DNA of 64,000 nt, taken from contig NZ_CP155074.1 in NCBI RefSeq assembly GCF_039621805.1, forward strand, positions 1,922,001 to 1,986,000, read 5' to 3'. Source of the DNA: Paraburkholderia sp. PREW-6R. Its GTDB lineage: Bacteria; Pseudomonadota; Gammaproteobacteria; Burkholderiales; Burkholderiaceae. Under the pieces are notes generated by a model. The model searched no databases. It was not told the origin of the DNA and saw only the letters and a program-made list of their open reading frames with translations. The first letter of the stretch is position 1. Each line of letters starts with the position of its first letter. This document shows positions 9,107 through 18,047 of this stretch, piece by piece. A program made the position numbers and the translations under genes.

Positions 9107-10453
9107 TCAGTGCAGCTTCACGCGCGGCAGCGTGGTGCGCCGCAGCCAGTGCGCAAACGTGTCGAGCACCATGCGCGCGTAGCCATGCAGCGCGGCGATA
9201 TGCAGCCGGTACAAGGACATATACATGAAACGCGCGAACAGTCCCTCGATCAGCATGTTGCCGCCAATCACGCCGCCCATCAAATTGCCGACGGCGCTGA
9301 AATGCCCGAGCGACACCAGCGAGCCGAAATCGTGATAGGTAAATTCCGGCAGCGGCTTTCCGTCGAGCCTCGCGGCAAACGCCTTGACGAGAAAGCTGGC
9401 CTGCTGGTGAGCCGCCTGCGCGCGCGGCGGCACGTTTCGCTCGTTGCCCGGCCACGGACAGGCTGCGCAATCGCCAAGTGCAAAAACGTTGTCGTCGACG
9501 GTGGTTTGCAGCGTGCGGCGCACTTCGAGCTGACCGAGCCGGTTGACCGGCAGGCCGTCGAGCTGACTCAGGACGGCAGGCGCCCTGATGCCCGCCGCCC
9601 ACACGGTCAGATCGGCGCGCACCGTCGTGCCGCTCGCGGTACGAATCACGCCAGGCGCAACTTCGGCCACCGTCTCGCCGGTCATCAGCTTCACGCCGAG
9701 TTTGGTCAGCAGTTCGGCGGTCGCGGTGGACACGCGCTCCTGTAGCGCCGGCAGAATGCGCGGCCCGGCTTCGATCAGCACGATGCCGACGTCGTGCCGC
9801 GGATCGAGCTTATGCAGGCCGTAAGCGGACAGCACCTGCGCCGTGTTGCGCAGTTCCGCCGACAGTTCGACGCCCGTCGCACCACCGCCGACAATCGCCA
9901 CCTGAATGCGCGGCTCGGTGGAGGTCGTGCCGCGCATCGCTTCTACCGGCTCGTGCACCTGATGCTCCGCGCGAATGCACGCCGCGATCAAACGCTTGCG
10001 AAAGCGCTCCGCCTGACCGACCGTGTCGAGCGCGAGGGAGAATTCCGGCGCACCCTTCACGCCAAAAAACGCTGTCGTGCTGCCGATCGCGATAACCAGC
10101 GTGTCGTACTCCAGTTCGCGTTCGGGAAGCAGCTCGGCGCCGTCGTCGTCGAGCACGGTGCTGATCGTGATGCGCCTGTTCGCGCGGTCGAGCCCGCTCA
10201 GGTCACCCTGCTGGAATTCGAAACCGTGCCAGCGCGCCTGCGCCGCATATTCGAGTTCCTGTGTGAACGGGTCCATGCTGCCGGCCGCCACTTCATGCAG
10301 CAGCGGCTTCCAGATGTGCGTTGGGTTACGGTCGACCAGCGTGACTTGCGCGCGAGCGCCGCCTTTGTTCTTGTGAGGTGCGTAGCGATCGCCCAAACGC
10401 GTGGCCAATTCGAGTCCCCCCGCGCCTCCACCAACGACGATAAAACGATGCAT
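9107..10453 (-). CDS. ndh: Type II NADH:quinone oxidoreductase (NDH-2)
   Basis: Non-proton-pumping flavoprotein that passes electrons from NADH to quinone at the inner membrane. The protein is 448 residues. The FAD-binding motif is GGGAGGLELA at 8-17, the NADH-binding motif is VAIVGGGATGVELSAEL in the middle, and there is the ALGDCA flavin motif. The C-terminal ~70 residues are amphipathic (MLIEGLFARFMYMSLYRLHIAALHG split over two helices), as expected for peripheral membrane attachment. It is a single gene with about 190 bp of non-coding sequence before polA. Confidence 0.93.
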   Translation of the reverse strand: MHRFIVVGGGAGGLELATRLGDRYAPHKNKGGARAQVTLVDRNPTHIWKPLLHEVAAGSMDPFTQELEYAAQARWHGFEFQQGDLSGLDRANRRITISTVLDDDGAELLPERELEYDTLVIAIGSTTAFFGVKGAPEFSLALDTVGQAERFRKRLIAACIRAEHQVHEPVEAMRGTTSTEPRIQVAIVGGGATGVELSAELRNTAQVLSAYGLHKLDPRHDVGIVLIEAGPRILPALQERVSTATAELLTKLGVKLMTGETVAEVAPGVIRTASGTTVRADLTVWAAGIRAPAVLSQLDGLPVNRLGQLEVRRTLQTTVDDNVFALGDCAACPWPGNERNVPPRAQAAHQQASFLVKAFAARLDGKPLPEFTYHDFGSLVSLGHFSAVGNLMGGVIGGNMLIEGLFARFMYMSLYRLHIAALHGYARMVLDTFAHWLRRTTLPRVKLH

Positions 10454-10645
10454 TGAACTCTCCGTGTTTGCCGATGGTTGTGCGTCGTGACGGCGCGTTC
10501 AGATGCTACCGGAATGCAACCCGGATGCGCCGTCTGTTCGACGATTGTCAGTGAGCAGTACAGGTTGTCACAAGCCATCATCGAGCATAGGTGGCATGCG
10601 AACGACGATATCGCCCGTGCGCCCGCCGCCAGCAAGCGCGTGTCT

Positions 10646-13387
10646 TTAGTGCGCCTCTTCCCAGTTGTGCCCCGCGCCCACCTCGGCAACCAGCGGCACC
10701 TTCAGGTCGGCGACGCCGCACATCAATTCGGGCAGCCGTTTGCGCACGTCGGACAGCTCTTCGTCAGGCACTTCAAGAATCAGTTCATCGTGCACCTGCA
10801 TGATCATGCGCGTACCGATCTTCGACTCTTCGATCCACTTCTGCACGGCGATCATCGAGAGTTTGATCAGGTCGGCCGCGGTGCCCTGCATTGGCGCGTT
10901 GATCGCGGCGCGCTCGGCGGCCTGACGGCGCGGACCATTACCGCCGTTGATTTCCGGCAGCCACAGCCGGCGGCCGAACACGGTTTCCACGTAGCCTTTG
11001 GCCTTGGCGCTGACACGCGTCACGTCCATGTATTGCGCAACGCCCGGATAACGCGCGAAATAGCGGTCGATGTAGAGCTTGGCCGCGTCGCGCGTAATGC
11101 CGAGATTCGCGGCAAGGCCGAACGAACTCATCCCGTATATCAGGCCGAAGTTGATGACCTTCGCCACACGCCGTTGATCGCTCGACACTTCGAGCGGCGT
11201 CACGCTAAAGATTTCGGCGGCCGTCGCGCGGTGAATGTCTTCGCCTTGCGAAAACGCACGCAGCAGCGATTCGTCGCCGGAAATGTGAGCCATGATCCGC
11301 AATTCGATCTGCGAATAGTCCGCGGACACGAGCTTATGGCCCGGCGGCGCAATGAACGCTTCACGAATGCGCCGGCCTTCGCCGGTTCGCACGGGAATGT
11401 TCTGCAGGTTCGGATCGTTCGATGCGAGACGCCCCGTGACCGCGACGGCCTGCGCATAATTCGTATGCACGCGGCCCGTGCTGGCGTTCACCATGCGCGG
11501 CAGCTTGTCCGTGTAGGTGGACTTCAGCTTCGACAAACCACGATGTTCGAGCAGGATCTTGGGTAGCGGATAGTCTTCGGCGAGCTTTTGCAGCACTTCT
11601 TCGTCGGTGGACGGCGCGCCGCTCGGCGTCTTTTTCACCACCGGCAATTCGAGCTTTTCAAAGAAGATCTGGCCGATCTGCTTCGGCGAGCCGAGATTGA
11701 ATTCGCCCCCTGCGAGTACATACGCTTCGCTTTCCAGTTCGATCAGACGCGCGGCGATTTCACTGCTTTGCGCGCGCAGCTTTTCCGTGTCGATCAGCAC
11801 GCCCGTGCGTTCCATCTTGCGCAGCACGCGCGAGGTCGGCACTTCGATATCGCGATACACGTGCTCCAGCGCTTTCTCCGCAACCACTTGCGGATATAGC
11901 ACCTGGTGCAGACGCAACGTGATGTCGGCGTCTTCCGCAGCGTATTCGGCGGCTTTGTCGAGCGGCACTTCGTCAAAACCGATTTGCGATGCGCCCTTGC
12001 CCGCGACCTCTTCGTACTTGATTGTCTTCGCGCCGAGATGGCGCAGCGCGAGGCTGTCCATATCATGGGGACGATGCGACTCGAGCACGTACGACTGCAA
12101 CAGCGTGTCGTGCTCGATACCGCGCATTTCGATCCCGTAGTTCGCCAGCACCTGCTCGTCGTATTTGAGATGCTGGCCGACCTTCTTGTGCGCGGCGCTT
12201 TCGAGCCAGGGCTTGAGTCTGGCGAGGACTTCGTCGCGCGGCAGTTGTTCCGGCGCGTCGGGACCGCGATGCGCAACCGGCACGTACGCCGCGCGCCCGG
12301 CCTCGACCGACAGCGACACCCCCACGATCTGCGCGGTCATGGGATCGAGCGACGTGGTCTCCGTATCGAACGACGTGATCTCTGCCGCGTTGATTTTTTC
12401 CAGCCACGCGTCGAACTGCTCCCACGTCTGCACGGTTTCGTAGTGGCGTTCCTGATCGACGTTGAGCGCGGGCGGCACGTCGTTTTCGGGGCCTTCCACC
12501 GCGTCGGCAATCTCCACTTCGCGCAGCCAGGTTTTGAAACCGTGACGCGTGAACACGTCGCGCAGTTCTTCACGCGACTCCGGCCGGCTTTGCAGACTCT
12601 CTTCGATCGACACGAGATGGCCAGTCAGATTGCAATGGCGCTCGACCGTGACCAGTTTCTTCGCCATGGGCAGGAAATCGAGCGCACGGCGCAGATTGTC
12701 TCCTACCGCACCTTTGATTTCACCGGCATGTGCGACGATGCCGTCGAGCGAGTCATATTGGGTGAGCCACTTCTGTGCGGTTTTCGGCCCACACTTTTCG
12801 ACGCCCGGCACGTTGTCGACGGTATCGCCGATCAACGAAAGGTAGTCGATGATCCGCTCAGGCGGCACGCCGAATTTGGCAATGACGCCTTCGCGGTCGA
12901 GTTTTTCGTTCGTCATCGTATTGATGAGGGTGACATGATCCGACACAAGCTGCGCCAGATCCTTGTCACCGGTCGACACGATCACGTTCATGCCGCGCCT
13001 TTCCGCCTCGGTGGAGAGCGTGCCGATCACGTCGTCCGCTTCCACGCCTTCGATCATCAGCAACGGCCAGCCGAGCGCGCGCACCGCGACGTGAATGGGC
13101 TCGATCTGCCGCGAGAGATCGTCGGGCATAGCGGGGCGGTTCGCCTTATAGTCGGGATACCAGTCGTCGCGAAACGTTTTGCCCTTGGCGTCGAACACGC
13201 ACGCGCTATACTCTGCTGTGACTTCCTTGCGCATGCGCCGAAGCATGTTGATCATTCCATACAGCGCACCCGTTGGTCCGCCTTCGGGTCCGCGCAGATC
13301 AGGCATCGCATGGTAGGCCCGGTACAGATAACTCGAACCGTCGACCAATAGCAGGGTCTTACCTTCAAGGCTTCGTTCTTCAGGCAT
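10646..13387 (-). CDS. polA: DNA polymerase I
   Basis: Repair and Okazaki-fragment polymerase with 5'-3' nuclease, 3'-5' exonuclease and polymerase domains. The protein is 913 residues. The N-terminal nuclease starts LLLVDGSSYLYRAYHA. The proofreading domain retains the Asp and Glu of FDTETTSLD, the KYD motif and YAAEDAD, so it should be active. Polymerase motifs are DYSQIELR (A), the O-helix RRVAKVINFGLIYG and MQVHDE (C). Its ATG is separated by a single nucleotide from the ATG of the divergent LOG gene. No Shine-Dalgarno match is visible, because the upstream bases belong to that gene. Confidence 0.97.
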   Translation of the reverse strand: MPEERSLEGKTLLLVDGSSYLYRAYHAMPDLRGPEGGPTGALYGMINMLRRMRKEVTAEYSACVFDAKGKTFRDDWYPDYKANRPAMPDDLSRQIEPIHVAVRALGWPLLMIEGVEADDVIGTLSTEAERRGMNVIVSTGDKDLAQLVSDHVTLINTMTNEKLDREGVIAKFGVPPERIIDYLSLIGDTVDNVPGVEKCGPKTAQKWLTQYDSLDGIVAHAGEIKGAVGDNLRRALDFLPMAKKLVTVERHCNLTGHLVSIEESLQSRPESREELRDVFTRHGFKTWLREVEIADAVEGPENDVPPALNVDQERHYETVQTWEQFDAWLEKINAAEITSFDTETTSLDPMTAQIVGVSLSVEAGRAAYVPVAHRGPDAPEQLPRDEVLARLKPWLESAAHKKVGQHLKYDEQVLANYGIEMRGIEHDTLLQSYVLESHRPHDMDSLALRHLGAKTIKYEEVAGKGASQIGFDEVPLDKAAEYAAEDADITLRLHQVLYPQVVAEKALEHVYRDIEVPTSRVLRKMERTGVLIDTEKLRAQSSEIAARLIELESEAYVLAGGEFNLGSPKQIGQIFFEKLELPVVKKTPSGAPSTDEEVLQKLAEDYPLPKILLEHRGLSKLKSTYTDKLPRMVNASTGRVHTNYAQAVAVTGRLASNDPNLQNIPVRTGEGRRIREAFIAPPGHKLVSADYSQIELRIMAHISGDESLLRAFSQGEDIHRATAAEIFSVTPLEVSSDQRRVAKVINFGLIYGMSSFGLAANLGITRDAAKLYIDRYFARYPGVAQYMDVTRVSAKAKGYVETVFGRRLWLPEINGGNGPRRQAAERAAINAPMQGTAADLIKLSMIAVQKWIEESKIGTRMIMQVHDELILEVPDEELSDVRKRLPELMCGVADLKVPLVAEVGAGHNWEEAH

Positions 13388-13388
13388 T

Positions 13389-14132
13389 ATGACTAAGAGA
13401 AAAGTGATTCCGAGTCTGCGATCACTCGCAGATCAAGAGCGCGCAACGGCCAAAAAGGCCCGCGCTTCGTGGCAGATGTTTACGATTATGGCAGAGTTTA
13501 TCGAGGCGACCGAGTACCTCTCGGAGATTCGCCCGGCTGTCAGCATCTATGGTTCGGCGCGCCTGAAACCGGCCTCGCCTTACTACAAACTCGCCACGCA
13601 GATCGCTCGCAAGCTGTCGGACGCAGGCTTTGCGGTCATCTCCGGCGGCGGCCCCGGCATCATGGAAGCGGCCAATAAAGGTGCTCATGCAGGCAAGGCG
13701 CCCTCGGTCGGCCTGAACATCGAACTGCCGCACGAGCAATCGGGCAATCAGTGGCAGGACATCTCGCTGCGCTTTCGTCACTTCTTCACGCGCAAGGTCA
13801 CGTTCGTCAAGAACTCGGACGCGGTGATCGTGATGCCGGGCGGCTTCGGGACGCTGGACGAACTGGCCGAAGTGCTCACGCTGATTCAGACCAAAAAGTC
13901 GCGCCACGTGCCGATCATTCTCGTGGGCGCCGAATTCTGGGAAGGTCTGCTCGCGTGGTTCAAGAACTCGCTCACGCCCATGGGCCTCATCAATCCGACC
14001 GACATGGATCTGATGCAGGTAATCGACGACCCGGATCAGGTGCTCGAAGCGGTGCTCAAGTTCTACGAAGATCGTGAAGAGGCGGAGCCGCAGCCAACCA
14101 AGTCGGACGAAGACCGGATGTTCTACCTGTAA
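13389..14132 (+). CDS. LOG-family protein (TIGR00730 Rossmann fold)
   Basis: Member of the lysine-decarboxylase-like/LOG family, whose characterised members are cytokinin-riboside 5'-monophosphate phosphoribohydrolases or related nucleotide-processing enzymes. The protein is 247 residues. It shows the two family motifs: GGGPGIMEAANKGAH (86-100) and PGGFGTLDE (150-158), with the Arg-Lys pair at 135-136 that contributes to the phosphoribohydrolase site. The first ~45 residues are basic and variable. The start codon lies 1 nt from the polA start and lacks an evident ribosome site, so internal Met30 or Met34 are alternatives. The actual substrate is unknown. Confidence 0.85.
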   Translation: MTKRKVIPSLRSLADQERATAKKARASWQMFTIMAEFIEATEYLSEIRPAVSIYGSARLKPASPYYKLATQIARKLSDAGFAVISGGGPGIMEAANKGAHAGKAPSVGLNIELPHEQSGNQWQDISLRFRHFFTRKVTFVKNSDAVIVMPGGFGTLDELAEVLTLIQTKKSRHVPIILVGAEFWEGLLAWFKNSLTPMGLINPTDMDLMQVIDDPDQVLEAVLKFYEDREEAEPQPTKSDEDRMFYL

Positions 14133-14143
14133 CGTTCGAGCAG

Positions 14144-15076
14144 TTAGCGCGTGATCTGGCGGGCGGCTTCTTCGAGACCGCCCGTTCCTGTTTCATCGGT
14201 CTGGTCGCCCTGCTGTTGCAGCCATTCGCAAAACTGTGCGACGAGCGGCGCCTGCGCGACCTCGCGCCTTGCCACCCACCAGTAGCCGCGTGCATCGATG
14301 CGTGGGCCCATTAGCGGCAAGACGAGCCGTTTCGACGCGAGTTCATCCGCGAGCAGCGGCAACGGCCCAAGGGCCACGCCGAGCCCGTCCACCGCTGCCT
14401 GCAACGCCAGATAGAAATGGTCGAACGACTGTTTCTTCCGGCACTTCGCCGTCACGCCCGCTGCCTGCAGCCAGTTGCGCCAGGCGTCGGGCCGCGTGTC
14501 GGAATGCAGCAGCACGTGCTTCGCGATGTCGTCGGGCGCCAAAATCGGCGAGCGTTGCAAAAGCGCCGGACTGCACACCGGGATCTCGCTCTCGCCGAGG
14601 AAATGACCGCTCACGCAGTTCGGCCAATGCGCCGGACCGCGCCGTACGGCCACGTCGAAACTGTCCAGCGATTCGACCGGCGCGTTCGACGTCGACAAAC
14701 GCAATTCGACATTGGGCACTTTGCGCTGGAATTGATGCAGGCGCGGCAGCAGCCATTTCATCGCGAAGGTGGGCAACGCGTTCACGCGCAGCACATGAAC
14801 TACCCCGGTATCGCGCAACTGGTCGGTGGCAAGCGCGATGCTGTCGAACGCCGCCTGCACGGTGGACAGATAGCGGCGGCCGTCGTCGGTCAGACGCACA
14901 CGCTTGCCACGACGCTGGAATACCCGCACGCCAAGCCATATTTCGAACGCAGCGACTTGCCGGCTGATTGCACCGTGCGTCACATGCAATTCAGCCGCCG
15001 CCGCAGTGAAACTTTCATGCCTTGCAGCGGCCTCGAATGCGCGCAGCGCCGGAAAAGGAGGAAGAGTACGGGCCAT
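14144..15076 (-). CDS. LysR-type transcriptional regulator (GcvA-like subgroup)
   Basis: The protein is 310 residues with an N-terminal winged helix-turn-helix (RAFEAAARHESFTAAAAELHVTHGAISRQVAAFE, roughly 12-45) and a C-terminal substrate-binding domain. The sequence HVTHGAISRQV and the VRRGP segment are typical of the GcvA/AmpR branch. It is divergent from the chromate-transporter-like pair, with 96 bp between the starts and a perfect dyad next to its own start codon. It therefore probably controls that pair and itself. The effector is unknown. It converges with the LOG gene, with only 11 bp between the stop codons. Confidence 0.9.
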   Translation of the reverse strand: MARTLPPFPALRAFEAAARHESFTAAAAELHVTHGAISRQVAAFEIWLGVRVFQRRGKRVRLTDDGRRYLSTVQAAFDSIALATDQLRDTGVVHVLRVNALPTFAMKWLLPRLHQFQRKVPNVELRLSTSNAPVESLDSFDVAVRRGPAHWPNCVSGHFLGESEIPVCSPALLQRSPILAPDDIAKHVLLHSDTRPDAWRNWLQAAGVTAKCRKKQSFDHFYLALQAAVDGLGVALGPLPLLADELASKRLVLPLMGPRIDARGYWWVARREVAQAPLVAQFCEWLQQQGDQTDETGTGGLEEAARQITR

Positions 15077-15077
15077 G

Positions 15078-15098
15078 CTTGTGATTCTAGATCACAAG
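15078..15098. promoter_or_regulatory. Perfect 8-bp dyad, candidate LysR operator
   Basis: CTTGTGAT, five bases (TCTAG), then ATCACAAG. The dyad begins one base after the LysR start codon complement and lies 75 bp before the transporter start at 15173. The symmetrical T-N11-A core inside it fits LysR binding sites. The position suggests autorepression plus activation of the divergent pair. That role is inference. Confidence 0.6.
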
Positions 15099-15172
15099 CG
15101 CAGGCTCAAAAATCGTTTTGTCCAGCAGCGGATCGGCGCTAACCTCCTCCTCTTGACCTGACGCTGAACACT

Positions 15173-15742
15173 ATGGACCACGATCTCACCTCTGCCGAGC
15201 CTGCGTTGGCGCCGACACCCACCGTGCGGCAAATCTTCAGCGGCTTCCTTGGCCTCGGACTGATTTCATTTGGCGGCGCGCTGCCCCTCGCGCGGCGCGC
15301 GCTGGTCGAGCGGCGCCGCTGGCTAAGCGCCGAGGAATTCACGGATCTGCTCGGGCTGTGCCAATTCCTGCCAGGCGGCAATGTGATCAATCTGTCGGTG
15401 GCAATGGGCATGCGGTTTCGCGGCGTGCGTGGTGCATTGGCGGGTTTGCTCGGGCTGATTGCCGGCCCTTCGCTAGTGGTGATCGGGCTCGGCGTGCTGT
15501 ATGAAAACACGCAGAACGACCCGCATGTGCGTCATCTTTTTGCGGGACTGGCGGCCGCGGCTGCCGGGCTGCTGATCTCGATGGCCGTCAAAATCGTGCT
15601 GCCGTTGCGCAACAGGCCGTTGGGCGCGCTCATCGCGGTGCTCGGGTTCGTCGCGATCGCTGTCATGCGTTGGCCGTTGCTGCCCACCATGCTCGTGCTC
15701 ACGCCGGTCAGTATCTACATTGCGTCGAGGAGCGCACGATGA
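15173..15742 (+). CDS. Chromate transporter (CHR) family protein, first half-size subunit
   Basis: A 189-residue membrane protein with the CHR domain: a conserved FGGALPLARRALVERRRWLS segment near 34-53, then CQFLPGGNVINLSVAMG near 64-80, followed by about four hydrophobic helices. In long ChrA proteins two such halves are fused. Here they are separate genes that overlap by 4 nt, the short-CHR pair arrangement, in which the two halves insert with opposite topology. The family moves chromate or sulfate-like oxyanions, but many members have untested substrates. The divergent LysR is the likely regulator. Confidence 0.85.
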   Translation: MDHDLTSAEPALAPTPTVRQIFSGFLGLGLISFGGALPLARRALVERRRWLSAEEFTDLLGLCQFLPGGNVINLSVAMGMRFRGVRGALAGLLGLIAGPSLVVIGLGVLYENTQNDPHVRHLFAGLAAAAAGLLISMAVKIVLPLRNRPLGALIAVLGFVAIAVMRWPLLPTMLVLTPVSIYIASRSAR

Positions 15743-16269
15743 ACGACACGCTCGTTTCCCTCGCCGTCATTTTCAGTCAGTTGTCGCTGCTTGCCTTCGG
15801 CGGCGGAAACACGATTCTCCCGGAGATGCAGCGGCAGGTCGTGGATGTGCATCACTGGATGCCCGCGAGCGAGTTCAGCGCGCTGTTCGCGCTTGCACAA
15901 GCGGCGCCTGGACCGAATCTGATGATCGTCACATTGATCGGCTGGCACGTGGCCGGCTGGTCCGGCATGCTGGTGACGTCGGTGGCCAAGTTCGGGCCAT
16001 CGTCGATCGTGACGGTGCTCGCGCTGCACGCGTGGGATCGCTTCAAGGACCGCCCCTGGCGGGCTTATGCGCAACGGGGTCTCGTGCCCGTGACGGCCGG
16101 CATTGTCGCGGCCAGCGCGGCGCTCATCGCGAGGGCGTCCGATCCGACTGCCATTGCGTGGGCGATCACCGCGTTCACCGCTGTGCTGGCGCTAAAAACG
16201 AAGATCCACCCGCTCTGGCTGTTGGCGGCGGGAAGCCTGATCGGGCTGACAGGGTTCGGGCAGATGTGA
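15739..16269 (+). CDS. Chromate transporter (CHR) family protein, second half-size subunit
   Basis: A 176-residue membrane protein from the ATG at 15739, with GAGGAG eight bases upstream. It shows LLAFGGGNTILPEMQRQVV near 16-34 and LAQAAPGPNLMIVTLIGW near 53-70, the second-half versions of the CHR motifs, then three or four hydrophobic helices. The 4-nt ATGA overlap with the first subunit implies coupled translation and a 1:1 complex. The Gly-Pro-Asn in place of the first half's Gly-Gly-Asn supports an asymmetric pair. Confidence 0.85.
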   Translation: MNDTLVSLAVIFSQLSLLAFGGGNTILPEMQRQVVDVHHWMPASEFSALFALAQAAPGPNLMIVTLIGWHVAGWSGMLVTSVAKFGPSSIVTVLALHAWDRFKDRPWRAYAQRGLVPVTAGIVAASAALIARASDPTAIAWAITAFTAVLALKTKIHPLWLLAAGSLIGLTGFGQM

Positions 16270-16298
16270 GCGCAAGGCGCAGCTCGCGCCTTGCGCTC
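16268..16298. terminator. Hairpin between converging CHR and amn genes
   Basis: A perfect 13-bp stem (GAGCGCAAGGCGC and complement) with the 5-nt loop AGCTC starts inside the CHR stop codon. It lacks a T run on either side, so termination strength is uncertain. The position between two converging stop codons supports the role. Confidence 0.6.
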
Positions 16299-16310
16299 GA
16301 CCGGCAACAC

Positions 16311-17843
16311 TCACTGAAACGCCACTTCGGCGAAGCTGCGCAGTTTGCGGCTATGCAGACGATGCAGGCCGTTCATCCTGAGTAACTCCATTGCCTTCAC
16401 GCCGATCTGCAGGTGCTGGTCGACCTGTGCGCGATAAAACTGGTCCGCCATGCCGGGCAGCTTCAGTTCGCCGTGCAGCGGCTTGTCCGACACGCACAGC
16501 AACGTGCCGTAGGGCACGCGGAAGCGGAAACCATTCGCGGCAATCGTCGCGCTTTCCATATCGAGCGCAATAGCGCGGCTTTGCGACAAACGCTGCACCG
16601 GCTCGCGATGATCGCGCAATTCCCAGTTGCGGTTATCCACGCTCGCCACCGTGCCGGTGCGCATCACGCGCTTCAATTCGACGCCGTCGAGCTGCGTGAC
16701 CTGTGCAACCGCACGCTCCAGCGCCACCTGCACCTCTGCGAGTGCCGGAATCGGTACCCACAGCGGCAAATCGGCGTCGAGCACATGGTCTTCGCGCACG
16801 TAGCCGTGCGCGAGCACGTAGTCGCCGAGACGCTGCGTATTGCGCAGCCCCGCGCAATGGCCGAGCATAATCCACGCATGCGGCCGCAATACGGCGATGT
16901 GATCGGTAATCGTCTTCGCGTTCGACGGGCCGACGCCGATGTTGATCATCGTGATGCCGCTGCCGTCCGCGCGTTTCAGGTGATACGCGGGCATTTGCGG
17001 CAGACGCGGCGGCGCAGTGCCTTCCTGCTCCTGATCGCCCAGGTTTTCGTTGTACGTGATCACGTCGCCCGGTTCGACGAACGACGTGTACTCGCTGCGA
17101 TACTCGCGCAGTGCTTCGTCGTCGGTATGGGACATCATCGTACGGCCGAGTTTCACGAATTCGTCGATGTAGAACTGGTAGTTCGTGTAGAGCACGTAGT
17201 TCTGGAAATGCGTGGGCGACGTAGCCGTGTAGTGCTTGAGCCGATGCAGCGAAAAATCCACCCGTGCCGCCGTGAACAGCGCGAGCGGGAACGGCTCGCC
17301 GGGCTGCGGTTCGTAGGTGCCGTTAACAATGCGGTCGTCGAGCAGCGCGAGATCCGGTGTGTCGAACACGTCGCGCATCAGGAACAGGCGCTCGCGATCC
17401 AGATCGCCTTCCAGGTGAATGCCTTCGGCGAACGCAAAGTGAATGGGAATCGGCTGGTTCGACACGCCCACTTCAATTTTCACGTGATGATTTTTAGCCA
17501 GCAAGCGCAATTGCTCACGATAGTAATTGCCGAACAGATCCGGCCGCGTGACAGTGGTTTCGAAGACGCCCGGCCCTGCGACGAAACCGTACGACCGGCG
17601 CGAGTCGATATGCGTGTTGACCTCGGTGCAGACGCGCACGAACGGATAACACGCGCGCACGCGGCTCGCGAACTGCTCGTTGCGACGATAGCGCGCGAAC
17701 GCGTCGCGCAGGAACGAGGTGTTCGCTTCGTAGATCGCGGAGAGGCAGGTGACGGCCTCGGCCGCGTCGTCGAACGATTCGGTCGGGAAGCTCTTCGTGG
17801 GCATTTGCACCACGCGTTGGTTGGTATCGTTGTTCATCTTCAT
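16311..17843 (-). CDS. amn: AMP nucleosidase
   Basis: Hydrolyses AMP to adenine and ribose-5-phosphate, regulating adenylate pools under phosphate or energy stress. The protein is 510 residues and contains the Amn N-terminal domain (up to about 190). The nucleoside-phosphorylase-like catalytic domain has GSGITMINIGVGPSNAKTITDH, the block HAWIMLGHCAGLRNTQRLGDYV and the purine-site MESATIAANGFRFRVPYGT. Two in-frame ATGs (17843 and 17837) follow AGGGG; the second has the better spacing (nine bases). It is divergent from the DUF2782 gene. Confidence 0.95.
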   Translation of the reverse strand: MKMNNDTNQRVVQMPTKSFPTESFDDAAEAVTCLSAIYEANTSFLRDAFARYRRNEQFASRVRACYPFVRVCTEVNTHIDSRRSYGFVAGPGVFETTVTRPDLFGNYYREQLRLLAKNHHVKIEVGVSNQPIPIHFAFAEGIHLEGDLDRERLFLMRDVFDTPDLALLDDRIVNGTYEPQPGEPFPLALFTAARVDFSLHRLKHYTATSPTHFQNYVLYTNYQFYIDEFVKLGRTMMSHTDDEALREYRSEYTSFVEPGDVITYNENLGDQEQEGTAPPRLPQMPAYHLKRADGSGITMINIGVGPSNAKTITDHIAVLRPHAWIMLGHCAGLRNTQRLGDYVLAHGYVREDHVLDADLPLWVPIPALAEVQVALERAVAQVTQLDGVELKRVMRTGTVASVDNRNWELRDHREPVQRLSQSRAIALDMESATIAANGFRFRVPYGTLLCVSDKPLHGELKLPGMADQFYRAQVDQHLQIGVKAMELLRMNGLHRLHSRKLRSFAEVAFQ

Positions 17844-18047
17844 TTGCCCCTATTCATGAGGCGACATTACCACGGAACCCGCGAACGCCAAATGACCGCT
17901 CCCTGTTTGTTCCACCCGTTGCAACAGCACGTCGAAGTTTGCCGACGCGTCGTGCGAAAGCGGCGCAAAATAAGGCTGTCGCACCCGATCGTGTCTGTGA
18001 GCCAGGCTGGATTTGCTAGAATCGGGGCACCATTTTGGAGAATCACC

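Noticed and set aside
10454..10645. Possible promoter or small RNA in the gap between polA and ndh.
   Set aside because: No box pair or hairpin with a T run stood out; any assignment would be guesswork.
11906..13351. A 481-codon + strand frame opposite polA.
   Set aside because: A GC-rich shadow of polA, whose motifs are all on the minus strand. No ribosome site or domain pattern.
16413..18047. Long + strand frame leading into the DUF2782 gene.
   Set aside because: It runs antisense through amn. The real start at 18048 has a signal peptide and a ribosome site.
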